DNA of 64,000 nucleotides. It comes from Syngnathus acus. Its lineage: Eukaryota; Chordata; Actinopteri; Syngnathiformes; Syngnathidae. Each line of letters starts with the position of its first letter. Within the stretch, counting starts at the first letter, position 1. The DNA lies in contig NC_051088.1 of assembly GCF_901709675.1 (NCBI RefSeq), forward strand, positions 6,957,693-7,021,692, given 5' to 3'. Positions 12,701-23,159 of this stretch are shown piece by piece. The notes under the pieces are model-generated. The model did not search any database, was not told where the DNA came from, and saw only the letters and a program-made list of their open reading frames with translations. Made by a program: the position numbers and the translations under genes.

Positions 12701-15700
12701 GCAAGACAGGATTTCACAGCCTTTATCAGAGTGGCACAGTGAAAGCTTGCAGGGCCCATAACCAAGTGGTTGACGGATGGAAACCGCTCTCTGCTATCTC
12801 CTCTCAACATCCCACAGACTGGTTGTGGCGTCCTTAAGCATGATGCAAATACCCGGAACTGCTACTCAAGCGTTAGTTGAGTCACGTCGTGCTACCATAT
12901 ACGCCACAAACTGTCTGTTGGCGGTCTTCACTACTGTGACGGATTAAAAGCAGAGGGCAAATTTCACGAATAAAGAAGTATACAGTTCGCATGACATTAG
13001 TGATGATTCATATCAGCTTCTTCTTTAGCCAAAGGTACACACTGTATTTAACAGTAGAAAAATCTCACAGCACATCACCAAACAAAAGCATGATAAAAAG
13101 TATTTATCGTCAAATGATGATAATCTTATCATAATTTACATCAACAGGCAGTGGAAACCGTCTAGTGGAAGTTCTGCCTGTCCTTCCAAATGCAAATCTT
13201 AAGCCTGTCATTCATTTACAATGAAGTTAGGTTTTCATTGACATTTGTTTGTGAAGAGGATTACATAAAAAGACTTACCGTATTTATTCAAATTATCGCC
13301 CAGGGCGATAATTAGAGAAGGTTTATGTCCAACAGGGGGGTGGGCGATTAATAGAGAACACTTTTTGTCCGATCGCCAAGGGGCACTGAAATGGGCAATA
13401 ATCTGTATATTTTCCTTTCCTTCCTTTCCGTCTGAACTCAAATATTTCCAGGAAAGATTCGCGTGGTTTTGTTTTCCTTGGCCCAATCAGAAAACGTGTC
13501 AATCCGGAACTATGATGACTATGCTGATAGTCGGGGAGGTATTGAAATACTCTGCAAATATATAGTTTATGGAGAAAAACAATTTAAAAGGGACATTCGA
13601 CGTGCTGTCAAATCAGTCATGTTTAAACTTGCGCAATGACGTCGGCATGCGGTCGCGGAGAAAAACGTAAGTTTCGGGGGGAATTTTTAGCAGCATGGGC
13701 GATAATTAGAGGTATCAATGTTTTTTATTTATGTCATCGCTAACACACACTAGGTGATTATTAGAATATGGGCGATAATTAGAATAAATACGGTATGCAA
13801 AGTTTGTGCAAAGGATAAACGAAAAAAAGTGATGCAGTCTTGCAAAGAGGGAGGAGCTATTTTCTAGGAATGCCTGTACATGTCCCAGTGCGTTTGAGCT
13901 AGTTATTACAGTAGGTGTGAACATGTGCAAGAATGGTGTCTTACCGTGATCATGCGCAAAGACCAGCAGGGACAACTCTTTCAGTCTCTGTGCAATCTCA
14001 TTGTACGGCCCACAATGCTCCCCGGCCCCATGGGCGATGAACACCAGCGCCCTGGGAAGGAACATAAAAAGTGATAAACAAAAAAGGGAGTTTACGTTTT
14101 GCCCATCCTTGTGTGGGTTTTTATCAGGTCCTCCTGCTTCCTCCCACACTTTAAAATCGTGAATGTTGGATTGACTGACGACTACCTTGGCCATAGGTGC
14201 TATCGTGAGTGAGAATCAACAGCACCCCTGCCTTCAGGCCAAATTCAGATGGTATAGACCCAAGCTCACCCACCACAGAAAGGAGCAAGTTAGATATGAT
14301 GCCGCTTGCCTCCTAGCTGGAGCTCGTAAGAGAGACCACATAACCCCAATTAGGGCCTCCCTGCACTGGCTCCCATATCACGTCTCTGCTCCTCGGGTGC
14401 GCCAATCGCCATTTTTCACGTCTCCGTAGAGCTTCTCCACGCCTTCCTCCTGCTAGCCCCATGTGTCACATTTCGCGTTTCGTTGTCATGGTGCCCGTTT
14501 GCATCTCTGTCTGCTCTCGCCCCTCCCCGCCTGTGTCCTACCTGTAACCGTAATCACTGTCACTCACCCTTTGTTACCCGCCTTGTATTTATGCCTTGTC
14601 CGTGTATCACTGTTGGATCGTCCTGTTTATCCTGTTTACCCTGCTCACTCTGTCTGGGCTTTCCCCATGTTTGGTTCCCACCCGTTTCTGCTGCCCGTTC
14701 GTTGCCATGTTCTCCTGCCTGTGTTTGTTCCCCTCATCCTGTCCTCCACCACCCTTTTCCCATCAATAAACCCTGGTGCAAGCTGCACAATGTCACCCTG
14801 CTCGGGATTTTAGACTGCATTTTAAGATACTTCGATTTGTTTTCAAAAGGTTAAATGGCCTCACCCCAGCTTACCTCTCTGGGCTCCTCCACCCCTACGC
14901 ACTTGTCAGGTACCTCAGGTCTGCAGACCAGACGCTCTTTGAAGGACTAAGCGTAGCCTCAGAGAGAATCGAGCCTTTTCAATGACCTCCCCTTAAATGA
15001 TAGGCACCCCCCCCCCCCTTGTCTATTTTTAAAACTTGTTTGAAGACCCATATTAATTATTTGGCTTTTGAGTGACTTTCGACTGTGATTGTTCTGCTAC
15101 TATATATTCATTTGTGTTTCGATTTACTCTTTTCTCTGTATTTGTGGTTGTCCCATTGTTATATGTGAAGTGCTTTGTTAAGTCGAGAAACTTGACGGCT
15201 GTGGTGTACATGCTAGCACTGACATATAACATTACCACTCACTTTGGGATCACCATTAGTGGATATGCAATGAATGATGAGACAAGGAGACTAATGCAAA
15301 TATGTCTCTTTACTCCCCACAAAACTGACAGTTTACACAGCAATTAAGTATGCAAGCAATTATTCTTATTATATACTCTAAAATATAATATGATTTGTGA
15401 GGCGTTACCTCTACCATCAGTGCATGACAAACATCTTATAGAAAACTGTGAAACACCCCGGTGTTGTCTCAAAAACAAAAAGTAAGTGCTGAAAAGCCAT
15501 GTGGAGTGTCAATCAGTAATGATTATTCGAAATGCTTTCAGTGACACCAATAAGCAAATGGTTGCTGTTCATCATCAAGCCTTGTTAACAAATCACTAAC
15601 TTCACTCACTGCTGCTCTGTCTTGCCTCACAAGACTTCCACTGCTCAATTTGGCACAGAGCGAACAAGCATGTGCATTCAAGTTTGTGTGTGTGCGTGTG

Positions 15701-18655
15701 TGTGCGTACAGTGTCTCCATATTACAGTAGGAGTGAATAGCAGCCTTTGTTTGGCATAACAGATTTGAACTCACACACTGAGGGGGCAGTTGGAGATTAA
15801 TGGAGCTAATCTGGTTTTACTGTAAAGACGAACACAGTACAGACTACAAAACAGACAATACTGACCATAATGACACATGAGACATTTGGTACATTCTGTT
15901 TAAAGAGGTTGGTTTTTCAATGACGGTAAATAAAATGACGGTAAATTAACATGAAGGAAGTGGAATAAAAGTGACATTGACAGAAACATGTATATACCGT
16001 ATTTTCCGCCCTAAAAGGCGCACCTAAAAACCTAAAATTTTCTCAAAAGCCGACAGTGCGCCTTATAGGCCAGTGCGCCTTATATATGGATCAACTGATG
16101 AATTTGTTGATCCATACTGGTTGTACACAGTGCTCTGCCAAAATGTTTCAGTACGTTTTAGTACGACTAATAAATTACAAGGTCGCATCGCTTCCCAGCA
16201 TTACGGCAACTGTAGTCAGGGGGCGTCACCGAATAGCTGTTGTACCCGCGAGGCTATTTCCTGTCAAAATAGGCTGCTCTGTTAATGTTTCGAGTAAATC
16301 TACGGATCGATATGGAAGGGAAACATAGGTAAGTAGTACCAATGCGTTAGATCGAACTTTAGTCAGTTCCGATCATTTTATAGGAGATCGTTTGAGAAAC
16401 GCGATTGTTTACACTTTGCTGAGGCTCATGGGAGATTGCGAGGTGAGGCTCGTGAGACTTTGCGGATGGCTAATGCTATTGCGATAGCTGCAATACGTAC
16501 CAGGCTATTTCATGTCAAAATAGGCTGCTCTGTTAATGTTTCGAGTAAATCTACGGATCGATATGGAAGGGAAACATAGGTAAGTAGTACCAATGCGTTG
16601 GATCGAACTTTAGTCAGTTCCGATCATTTTATAGGAGATCGTTTGAGAAACGCGATTGTTTACACTTTGCTGAGGCTCATGGGAGATTGCGAGGTGAGGC
16701 TCGTGAGACTTTGCGGATGGCTAATGCTATTGCGATAGCTGCTATACGTACCAGGCTATTTCATGTCAAAATAGGCTGCTCTGTTAATGTTTCGAGTAAA
16801 TCTACGGATCGATATGGAAGGGAAACATAGGTAAGTAGTACCAATGCGTTAGATCGAACTTTAGTCAGTTCCGATCATTTTATAGGAGATCGTTTGAGAA
16901 ACGCGATTGTTTACACTTTGCTGAGGCTCATGGGAGATTGCGAGGTGAGGCTCGTGAGACTTTGCGGATGGCTAATGCTATTGCGATAGCTGCTATACGT
17001 ACCAGGCTATTTCATGCCAAAATAGGCTGCTCTGTTAATGTTTCGAGTAAATCTACGGATCGATATGGAAGGGAAACATAGGTAAGTAGTACCAATGCGT
17101 TGGATCGAACTTTAGTCAGTTCCGATCATTTTATAGGAGATCGTTTGAGAAACGCGATTGTTTACACTTTGCTGAGGCTCATGGGAGATTGCGAGGTGAG
17201 GCTCGTGAGACTTTGCGGATGGCTAATGCTATTGCGATAGCTGCTATACGTACCAGGCTATTTCATGCCAAAATAGGCTGCTCTGTTAATGTTTCGAGTA
17301 AATCTACGGATCGATATGGAAGGGAAACATAGGTAAGTAGTACCAATGCGTTGGATCGAACTTTAGTCAGTTCCGATCATTTTATAGGAGATCGTTTGAG
17401 AAACGCGATTGTTTACACTTTGCTGAGGCTCATGGGAGATTGCGAGGTGAGGCTCGTGAGACTTTGCGGATGGCTAATGCTATTGCGATAGCTGCTATAC
17501 GTACCAGGCTATTTCATGTCAAAATAGGCTGCTCTGTTAATGTTTCGAGTAAATCTACGGATCGATATGGAAGGGAAACATAGGTAAGTAGTACCAATGC
17601 GTTGGATCGAACTTTAGTCAGTTCCGATCATTTTATAGGAGATCGTTTGAGAAACGCGATTGTTTACACTTCGCTGAGGCTCGTGAGACTTTGCGGATGG
17701 CTAATGCTATTGCGATAGCTGCTATACGTACCAGGCTATTTCATGTCAAAATAGGCTGCTCTGTTAATGTTTCGAGTAAATCTACGGATCGATATGGAAG
17801 GGAAACATAGGTAAGTAGTACCAATGCGTTAGATCGAACTTTAGTCAGTTCTGATCATTTTATAGGAGATCGTTTGAGAAACGCGATTGTTTACAGAGGG
17901 CTCGTTGGTTATTGGCTAGTGGATGCATACCGCAACCCTAGTCAACCTCAGTTTGATGCAGTATAGCTTCTATTTTATGCGCCTTATAAGCCGGTGCGCC
18001 TTATATATGGACAAAGTTTTAAAATGGGCCGTTCATTGAAGGTGCGCCTTATAACCCGGTGCGCCTTTTAGGGCGGAAAATACGGTAGTCATTTTTACAT
18101 CTTGCCCTATCCAGGGTCACAGGGATGCTGGTGGATATAGGGGCTGACTAAACTCTTGATTGGTCACTAGTCGATCACAGGATACATTAGAGACTGTCGA
18201 CCATTGTACAAGCACAACTTCAGAAATAAGAGGAGGAATCAATCCACAAAGGCAGTCAGTTGTGTTTGCCACTAAACTATAATTGACATAAAACTATAAA
18301 CAGTATTTTGAATGTATGGCAAGACCTTTCCTCTTCCTTGGCTTACATATAGGAGTAACTTCTCAAACTCGGACACTGCCTTCACACTAATTACAACAAT
18401 GGATCGTTTACTGAAAATAAAGTCAAATTCCTAAGAGACTTCATATTTCTCCATTACTGTCTTTCATGGGGATTGTTGAGTCACTAGTCTCCCACAATGT
18501 TTAAGTTTACAGAAAAACAAACCCTAAGTCTATAAAAAGCCTTGTGAAAACACACAGAGGGAGAGCAAGCCAGAGAAAAAGAGAAAGTAAAGAAACGGAG
18601 CAAAAGAGAGGAAAAGAAAAAGAAAGAGAAAGAGAAACAGACAGACAGACAGATA

Positions 18656-18712
<57 letters not shown>

Positions 18713-20325
18713 GAAAGATGAGAGAGAAAGAGAAAGAGAGAAAGAAAATCCGTTGCATTCTCTTGTATGTAAAGCTACTCCAAGTACAGCCTAATCCCTT
18801 TCATGTGCTAGTCTAGCTGCCAGAAGATGATTCTAGGCTTTCACAAACTTTTATCAACCAAGCACAAAATGCACTCTAAAAGAGAATATTATGTAACCGA
18901 TCAAAGGCACCCAGATGATAAATCACATTGAATGAAAGTAAGCGTGACAAGATAAACATAGACAATGCTTATTGCCATTACCGTGGAGCCTTTAGAGTCG
19001 AATGCAACTGAGGTCTGATGAATTCGATTATGACAATCCATTTGGCTCTACATCACACTAACCATCTCGTGGCATTAAAACACATTAGTTTGGCGACCAT
19101 CAAAGGTGATTTGGAACTAATTGAACAGATGATGTCGTGGAATGCCAACATACTCACAAAAGAATTTCAGCTACTGACAAAAAGGATGAACAGGAATTTT
19201 TGTGAACATTAAAAGTGAGAGGAGGTAAAAGTGAGAATATACACCGCGGAGGGGATTAACATTCAAAGTGGCACGAAACCAGCATCACAACAATTTTGTA
19301 ATTTACTTCTTCTTGCATTTCTATGACAGCTAAGATCGTATGAATCTGAACACAATTATTCAATTAAATTAGTAAACAAAAGGAACACACATACAACTAC
19401 ACAATTTATGTCTGGCTAGACCTCTGAGTTGTTTTTCTGACAGTCAACAATTTCTAAACTAACTTCATTACTTCCAGCCGACAGCACAGATATGTGCTTT
19501 CAGTTTTGACTGGCGACCAGTCCAGGTTTTACAGCACCTCTTTCTCAAAGTCAGCTGGGATAGGCTCCATGCAGTTCTGTAGGGAAAAGGATTTCTATGT
19601 CCACTGTCCACATACAACAGGTTTGGAAAAGAAACTCTTGGTAGAAATGAAAACAATCCCTCAGGTAAGTTTTCGACAATCAAAAGGCTGGAAAACCAAC
19701 AATATTAGTTGACTAAGAACATAAATAAAGAAAACATCTATTATGTGCATGAATTCAAAACTAGTAGGGTGATCTGTAACAGTAATAAACTCCACATTGT
19801 TGTAAAAAAATGTATTTGAACTCTTACTCTTAAGGCAGACCTCGTAATTTTGCATTCGCTTCCTGCATTATTCATGGCCTCTGCTTTACACACAAAAGGT
19901 CAATTTAGGTCTCTTTTTTTTTTAATTGTATTTGTGTGCCCTGTGTCCAAGTGTAACACTAACAGCAGGGAACACAAACTCAAAACAGGGAAGGAAGTCA
20001 AGCCAGACGGCATCAGTCTACAAATGTGTATAAGCAGTGACCCATTTACACAGCCTCAGTGTCAGTTACGAAGCAGTTGAGGCGCCATGACCCCGACGTG
20101 TACATATGACGTGATGATTGCACTCCATGTGGGTTCAAAGCCTCAGTTGGACATCTGTTTGATGGTCTGTCAATCATTGTTGAGGCCCCTCCCCTCCAGC
20201 CCAAAACCTTTCACCCACTTCCTAGTTCTAGTGAAAGGGGCCTTTGAGAAGCAGCTGACCTTTGACCCCATCTCATTCAACCAGTCTATGGTGTTTTGTT
20301 TTATATATGAGAGAGCGAGAGAGAG

Positions 20326-20403
<78 letters not shown>

Positions 20404-22222
20404 ATGGTCTTGCTTATCAGGTGACTCAAGAAGGTAAATCTTGTTTAGATACAGTTTTTGAACATTTTGAAAATAATACGGAAAACATAACATCCAAGAG
20501 AATTGCATTTCACTCATCATGATCACTAAATTTCATTCAAATCATTTGTAAAAGACTAGGATTAGGCGAATAACAAAAAATGTATGTGATGCACTTTAAA
20601 CAGGTTGTAGTGTGTCTGTTGCATAACACATTCATTGCACTCATATTTTATATTTCATTACCCTCTCTGGGATATGGATACTGCTGGAAACTGTTAATTT
20701 CCCCTCGGGATCAATAAAGTATCTATCTATTGATGAAAACTGAGGACGTATTTCCTTCTTCCCTTTGCTGTTTGCTACCACTATCCTCAAGGACCAATGA
20801 CATGCCATTCATGTCAATATTTGACCAAACACACTGTCTGCACTGCTTCAGAACAAAATAGGTGCTTTCTTTTTAAACTACCCCATTGTTTATTTACCAA
20901 TGGCCTTCCTGTCATACATTGACATGCCCTTGTCATTTAACTGTACTCTGTGTACATATGTTTTATTAACTAGGTCAATGCTGGTGTTGGGGTACACTTG
21001 TTTAACATGTGTGCAAGTAGCGTGGGATCGATTCCCACTCAGCGACAGTATACATGTGGGTATTGCTGCGACTGGCTGGCAACCATTTAAACAGTTCTTT
21101 TAGTTAGACAGGGAAGATTTTACTTGCTTTACATGTTTCAGCTACTTCCTGTAGCCTTCCTTTTTGGAGGAAGGCTATCTTCCACTGTGTTCTATGGAGG
21201 TTCTGTTTGACCTCATGGGCTCTATATTTGTGCCCAGCACAAGTCTGGCTTGTAGTGTGATCAAATTGTGTGAGGGGGAAAGAAACACCAAGGTTACGTA
21301 TGTTCGCACGCAGTTTGGCGCAGTTATAAAGAGGCACTTTGCGCAGTTGTGGGCGTGAACACAGACAACATGCTTCACAGCCAATGAAACTGCTGTTCTC
21401 ATTCCCTTTAAAATCGGCAGTCTTTGACATGGTGGACACTGGATGATAGGTGAAGAAGGCCTTATTATTTTCAAAGCGTCAGAAAGATTCAGCGTCAACA
21501 AATATGCCAATTCATCAGTCATTTTATCATTTTTTTCAATTTTATTTTTTTAATATTTTTTAATAAACAGCCTAATCAATGACCCTGGGTTATTATGGGT
21601 TGATATTATGTCCACGGCTCAGTATTTGCAGTAAACTAATTATTTAGATATTATCTGTGAAAAGGTTTTCTTGACTCCAGATGTTTTGTGGTCCTGCACA
21701 TTCTGTTACATTTTCCTTGCTGTCACGCTGCATGCAATTTCACATCTGTTACTTTTTCTGCCACAGCCTGATATGCATGAAGGAAAGATGCCCAAAATGG
21801 CCAATTGTATCACATTTAACTACTGAAATTAAAAACGAAAAATATTAATCGTGATCTTTAACTACAGCGACAGTGACAAACGCGAGATCCGCTTCTCCAC
21901 TCACCCCCACGCCCCCTTCCATACCCCCGCACCGAACTGACCTTGGCGGGCCGACCGGTTCCCAGTAGCGGCAGAACAGGTGCAGTCCATCGGCGTTGAC
22001 GATGTGCTCTAGGTCGGTGTACGGAACTCCCTGCGGACTCCGCCTGGGAGCAGCCCCCGGCTCGGGCATGGAGGATGGCTCTGTCAGATTGACACGGAAC
22101 GGCCACAGTAAGATATCGCGGCCGTACAGGAAGCAACCGAAGCCGGCCGCGAGCAGGCAGGTCGCGGCGGTCGCGGCGTTCATTGCCCACGGATGTTCGT
22201 ATACGTTTTCCCTGACGGCCAC
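3729..22222 (-). CDS. mgll: Monoglyceride lipase, seven coding exons
   Basis: Serine hydrolase of the alpha/beta-hydrolase fold that cleaves monoacylglycerols, including 2-arachidonoylglycerol, to fatty acid and glycerol at membranes. Exons (minus): 22222-21942, 14051-13945, 10588-10452, 7413-7303, 6635-6546, 5319-5104, 3860-3729. All junctions are GT-AG and the sum is 1074 nt, 357 residues. The oxyanion motif HGAGEH is near residue 101. The nucleophile lies in GHSMGG (Ser174), split by the exon 3/4 junction. The acid is Asp291 (GDADKLCD) and the base is His321 (GAYHALH). Spacings of 117 and 30 residues match human Ser122, Asp239 and His269. The first ATG gives a 51-residue extension with a hydrophobic stretch (about residues 16-34). 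An internal ATG at 22069 (Met52, context PSSMPEP) matches the usual mammalian start and gives 306 residues. Identification is firm; the start is less sure. Confidence 0.95.
4950..5030 (+). mobile_element. L2-type LINE 3' tail in mgll intron 6
   Basis: The segment 'GTCTTTGGGTGTTTGAAAAG' followed by CGCTATACAAATTTAATG and an (ATT)n tail is the standard 3' end of fish L2-like LINEs. It ends about 75 bases from the 3' boundary of mgll exon 6. Only the tail is present. Confidence 0.6.
7775..7960 (+). mobile_element. LINE 3'-end fragment with GATCTATT tail
   Basis: 'ACTGAATTTCCCCTAGGCAT' followed by CAATAAAGTATCGATCTATT is a variant of the non-LTR retrotransposon 3' end also seen at 20.7 kb and 23.9 kb. 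It lies in mgll intron 3 and no coding part remains. Confidence 0.55.
9211..9312 (+). repeat. Fish dispersed repeat (CCATCCATTTTCT family)
   Basis: It begins CATCCATCCATCCATTTTCT, continues through GAGGGTCGCGGGCGTGCTGG and AGCCTATCCCTGCAG, and ends in a GGCGGGGGACACCCT box. This is a very common interspersed repeat of percomorph fish, thought to be a LINE 3' region. Other copies or parts lie near 11.8, 19.5, 50.4, 52.3 and 63.9 kb. Confidence 0.65.
10905..11690 (-). mobile_element. Decayed non-LTR reverse transcriptase fragment
   Basis: Conceptual translation of the minus strand shows a reverse-transcriptase active-site motif of the YADD type ([12 protein letters not shown], near 11620), followed in broken frames by palm/thumb-like sequence and C-terminal motifs such as RRMRLAGHC (near 11130). 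Several frame changes separate these blocks, so it is inactive. It lies in mgll intron 2 in the same orientation as the gene. The clade (RTE-like or related) cannot be settled by eye. Confidence 0.65.
11767..11872 (+). repeat. Fish dispersed repeat (CCATCC family), second copy
   Basis: It begins 'CCATCCATCCTTCCATCTAT' and contains 'GGCGTGCTGGAGCCTATCCC' and AGCAGTCATCCGGCAG. It is diverged from the 9.2-kb copy but collinear with it. It lies in mgll intron 2. Confidence 0.6.
13276..13795. mobile_element. MITE A, 520 bp, CCGTATTTATTC inverted ends
   Basis: The left end reads TA-CCGTATTTATTCAAATT and the right end ends AGAATAAATACGG-TA, so the ends are inverted repeats bounded by TA dinucleotides. 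Inside each end a second inverted motif, GGGCGATAATTAGA, recurs. TA target duplication and CCG termini are typical of Tc1/mariner or pogo-type MITEs. No transposase is present. It sits in mgll intron 2, about 150 bp from exon 2. Confidence 0.7.
14215..15190 (+). mobile_element. L2-type LINE remnant (RT C-terminus and 3' UTR)
   Basis: Plus-strand translation shows the hallmark C-terminal RT blocks of fish L2 elements: RDHITPI...SLHWLPY near 14330-14385, then [20 protein letters not shown] near 14820-14880 and [10 protein letters not shown] near 14915-14945. A 3' UTR-like end with 'TATGTGAAGTGCTTTGTTA' follows. The two coding blocks, normally adjacent, are separated by about 400 bp of foreign sequence (see next entry). 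It lies in mgll intron 1, opposite in orientation to the gene. Confidence 0.7.
14463..14800 (+). mobile_element. Candidate solo LTR nested in the L2 remnant
   Basis: The sequence that splits the L2 coding blocks starts TGTCACATTTCG, is pyrimidine-rich, and near its end carries AATAAACCCTGGTGCAAGC, which resembles the R/U5 part of fish LTRs with a polyadenylation signal. Exact ends and a target duplication were not established. Confidence 0.4.
15995..18087. mobile_element. MITE B, 2.1 kb, CCGTATTTTCCGCCC ends, expanded interior
   Basis: The left end is TA-CCGTATTTTCCGCCCTA and the right end TAGGGCGGAAAATACGG-TA, with subterminal GCGCCTTATA boxes repeated near both ends. TA flanks and CCG termini point to a pogo/mariner-type MITE family that is very common in fish. 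Most of its length is the 251-bp tandem array listed separately. No transposase is seen. It lies in mgll intron 1. Confidence 0.8.
16251..17895. repeat. Tandem array of a 251-bp unit, about 6.6 copies
   Basis: Copies start with AGGCTATTTC at 16251, 16502, 16753, 17004, 17255, 17506 and 17733. The first five intervals are exactly 251 bp; the sixth is 227 bp because of a 24-bp deletion, and the last copy is cut at about 17895. Copies differ by only a few substitutions (for example TTAGATCG versus TTGGATCG), so the expansion is recent or homogenised. Each unit carries ATAGGTAAGTAGT, an excellent 5' splice-site match on the plus strand. Confidence 0.95.
18661..18716. repeat. (GAAA)n microsatellite
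   Basis: About 14 tandem GAAA/AAAG units, flanked by impure purine-rich sequence from 18580 to 18750. The long Lys/Arg/Glu open frame on one strand and Ser/Phe/Leu frame on the other are artefacts of this purine tract. Confidence 0.95.
19508..19570 (-). repeat. Fish dispersed repeat fragment, reverse orientation
   Basis: 'ACTGGCGACCAGTCCAGG' followed by TCAGCTGGGATAGGCTCCA is the reverse complement of the central part of the CCATCC-family repeat. Confidence 0.55.
20309..20398. repeat. (GA)n microsatellite, about 90 bp
   Basis: A nearly pure GA dinucleotide run with two interruptions (GAGAGCGAG and GAACGAG) near its start. It lies in mgll intron 1. Confidence 0.97.
20640..20735 (+). mobile_element. 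LINE 3' tail with ATCTATCTATT
   Basis: Contains 'GGATATGGATACTGCTGG', then AATTTCCCCTCGGGATCA and ATAAAGTATCTATCTATT. This is the same 3' terminus as at 7.9 and 23.9 kb, with a short TCTA tail typical of these non-LTR retrotransposons. Confidence 0.6.
20970..21095 (+). repeat. Possible tRNA-derived SINE fragment
   Basis: 'GTGGGATCGATTCCCACTCA' resembles a pol III B box, and the sequence after it (ACATGTGGGTATTGCTGCGA) resembles fish SINE or LINE-linked repeats. No intact A box or folded tRNA is evident. Confidence 0.3.
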
Positions 22223-22420
22223 TAATAAAAAGGACTATTGTGTTCACTGGGAATGGAGGCACGACGTTTCCCTTGATCTAATCCCACACTCGCACACGCA
22301 CATGCACACAGCCGCGGCTGCATGGTGCCGTTACGTCAGAAGACCATATGCGCGTATACTCCCCGAATGCAAGAGATGCAGGTGTCATACATGTATGCAA
22401 TACGCCGTGTATAAATAACT
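22223..22420 (-). promoter_or_regulatory. Candidate mgll promoter region with CRE-like site
   Basis: This stretch lies directly upstream of the first mgll ATG and is more CpG-rich than its surroundings. On the plus strand TTACGTCA occurs at 22331-22338, which reads TGACGTAA on the gene strand, a good CRE/ATF site about 110 bases before the ATG. No TATA box is evident. Transcription start is not determinable. Confidence 0.3.
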
Positions 22421-22697
22421 CCGATACATTACGTATCTCATGTCATGTCTGTTTTATATTGCATTATTGGTTACCGAATAAAAGACAATTTGGGGGGATT
22501 CTGGAGGTGTACCTAATATTGTCATCTTTTCTGGCATGTCTATCTTTCCAAATGAGACTGCCCAGAGAAATATCATGGCATTAAAAGAATTGTGTGCAAA
22601 TATACTTTAAACAATAATAACTGCTGATTAGAATTTGAAATATAAGTAAAAGTATTAAAAAAAAAATAGTTCCTACTGTCTTCACTGTGTACTCAAT

Positions 22698-22788
22698 TGA
22701 ATGCAAATTTAAAAGGATTTGCAAATCATTGTATTGTGTTTTTATTTACATTTTACGCAACTTCCCAACGTCATTGGAATTGGGGTTT
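22698..22788. mobile_element. 3' half of a GGAATTGGGGTTT-ended MITE
   Basis: 'GGATTTGCAAATCATTGTAT' and the terminal GGAATTGGGGTTTAT match one end of a common fish MITE. The same family is present with both ends at 58862-59032. The opposite end is missing here. Confidence 0.55.
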
Positions 22789-23159
22789 ATGTATTAAACT
22801 CCCGTGCTGCACAGCTTAACTGTTTAGGCATAAAAAAAAAGCATACAGATGAATCCTATTGTTGCACATGATCAAGTTGCCAAAGAGACAGCGAATTGCT
22901 GTCATTTTGTTCAGCAACTAATCTCAAATTGGCACAAGCGTGTTCATATTTGTAGGAGAAAACAATGAGCTGATTTATTACAAGTAATTACCCTTTTTCT
23001 CAAATGGAAAAGGGTCTAGCTTGACAAAGGTGATGATTTCTTCATTTGGATGGTGTAGAGTTGCTAAACTTGTTTTAATAAAGGGGCACATCTCTATTAG
23101 GATGCCTTCATTGAGCTGGATATATCAGTGAAATCACAAAAACTTGTTTTTAATAAAGC

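Noticed and set aside
16251-17895. Regular direct repeats considered as a CRISPR-like or gene array
   Set aside because: Units are contiguous 251-bp tandem copies with no spacers, inside MITE termini, in a vertebrate genome.
18507-18816. Long Lys/Arg/Glu and Ser/Phe/Leu open frames
   Set aside because: They arise from the (GAAA)n purine tract; no domain, start context or splice support.
20087-20526. Open frames of Arg-Glu or Ser-Leu repeats over 20.3 kb
   Set aside because: Products of the (GA)n microsatellite.
21021-21045. Possible tRNA gene from a B-box-like GGATCGATTCCC
   Set aside because: No acceptor stem, anticodon arm or A box; better explained as SINE-type debris.
22178-22584. Plus-strand open frames around the mgll first exon (about 140 and 78 codons)
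   Set aside because: They overlap the mgll exon and promoter in antisense and show no protein features.
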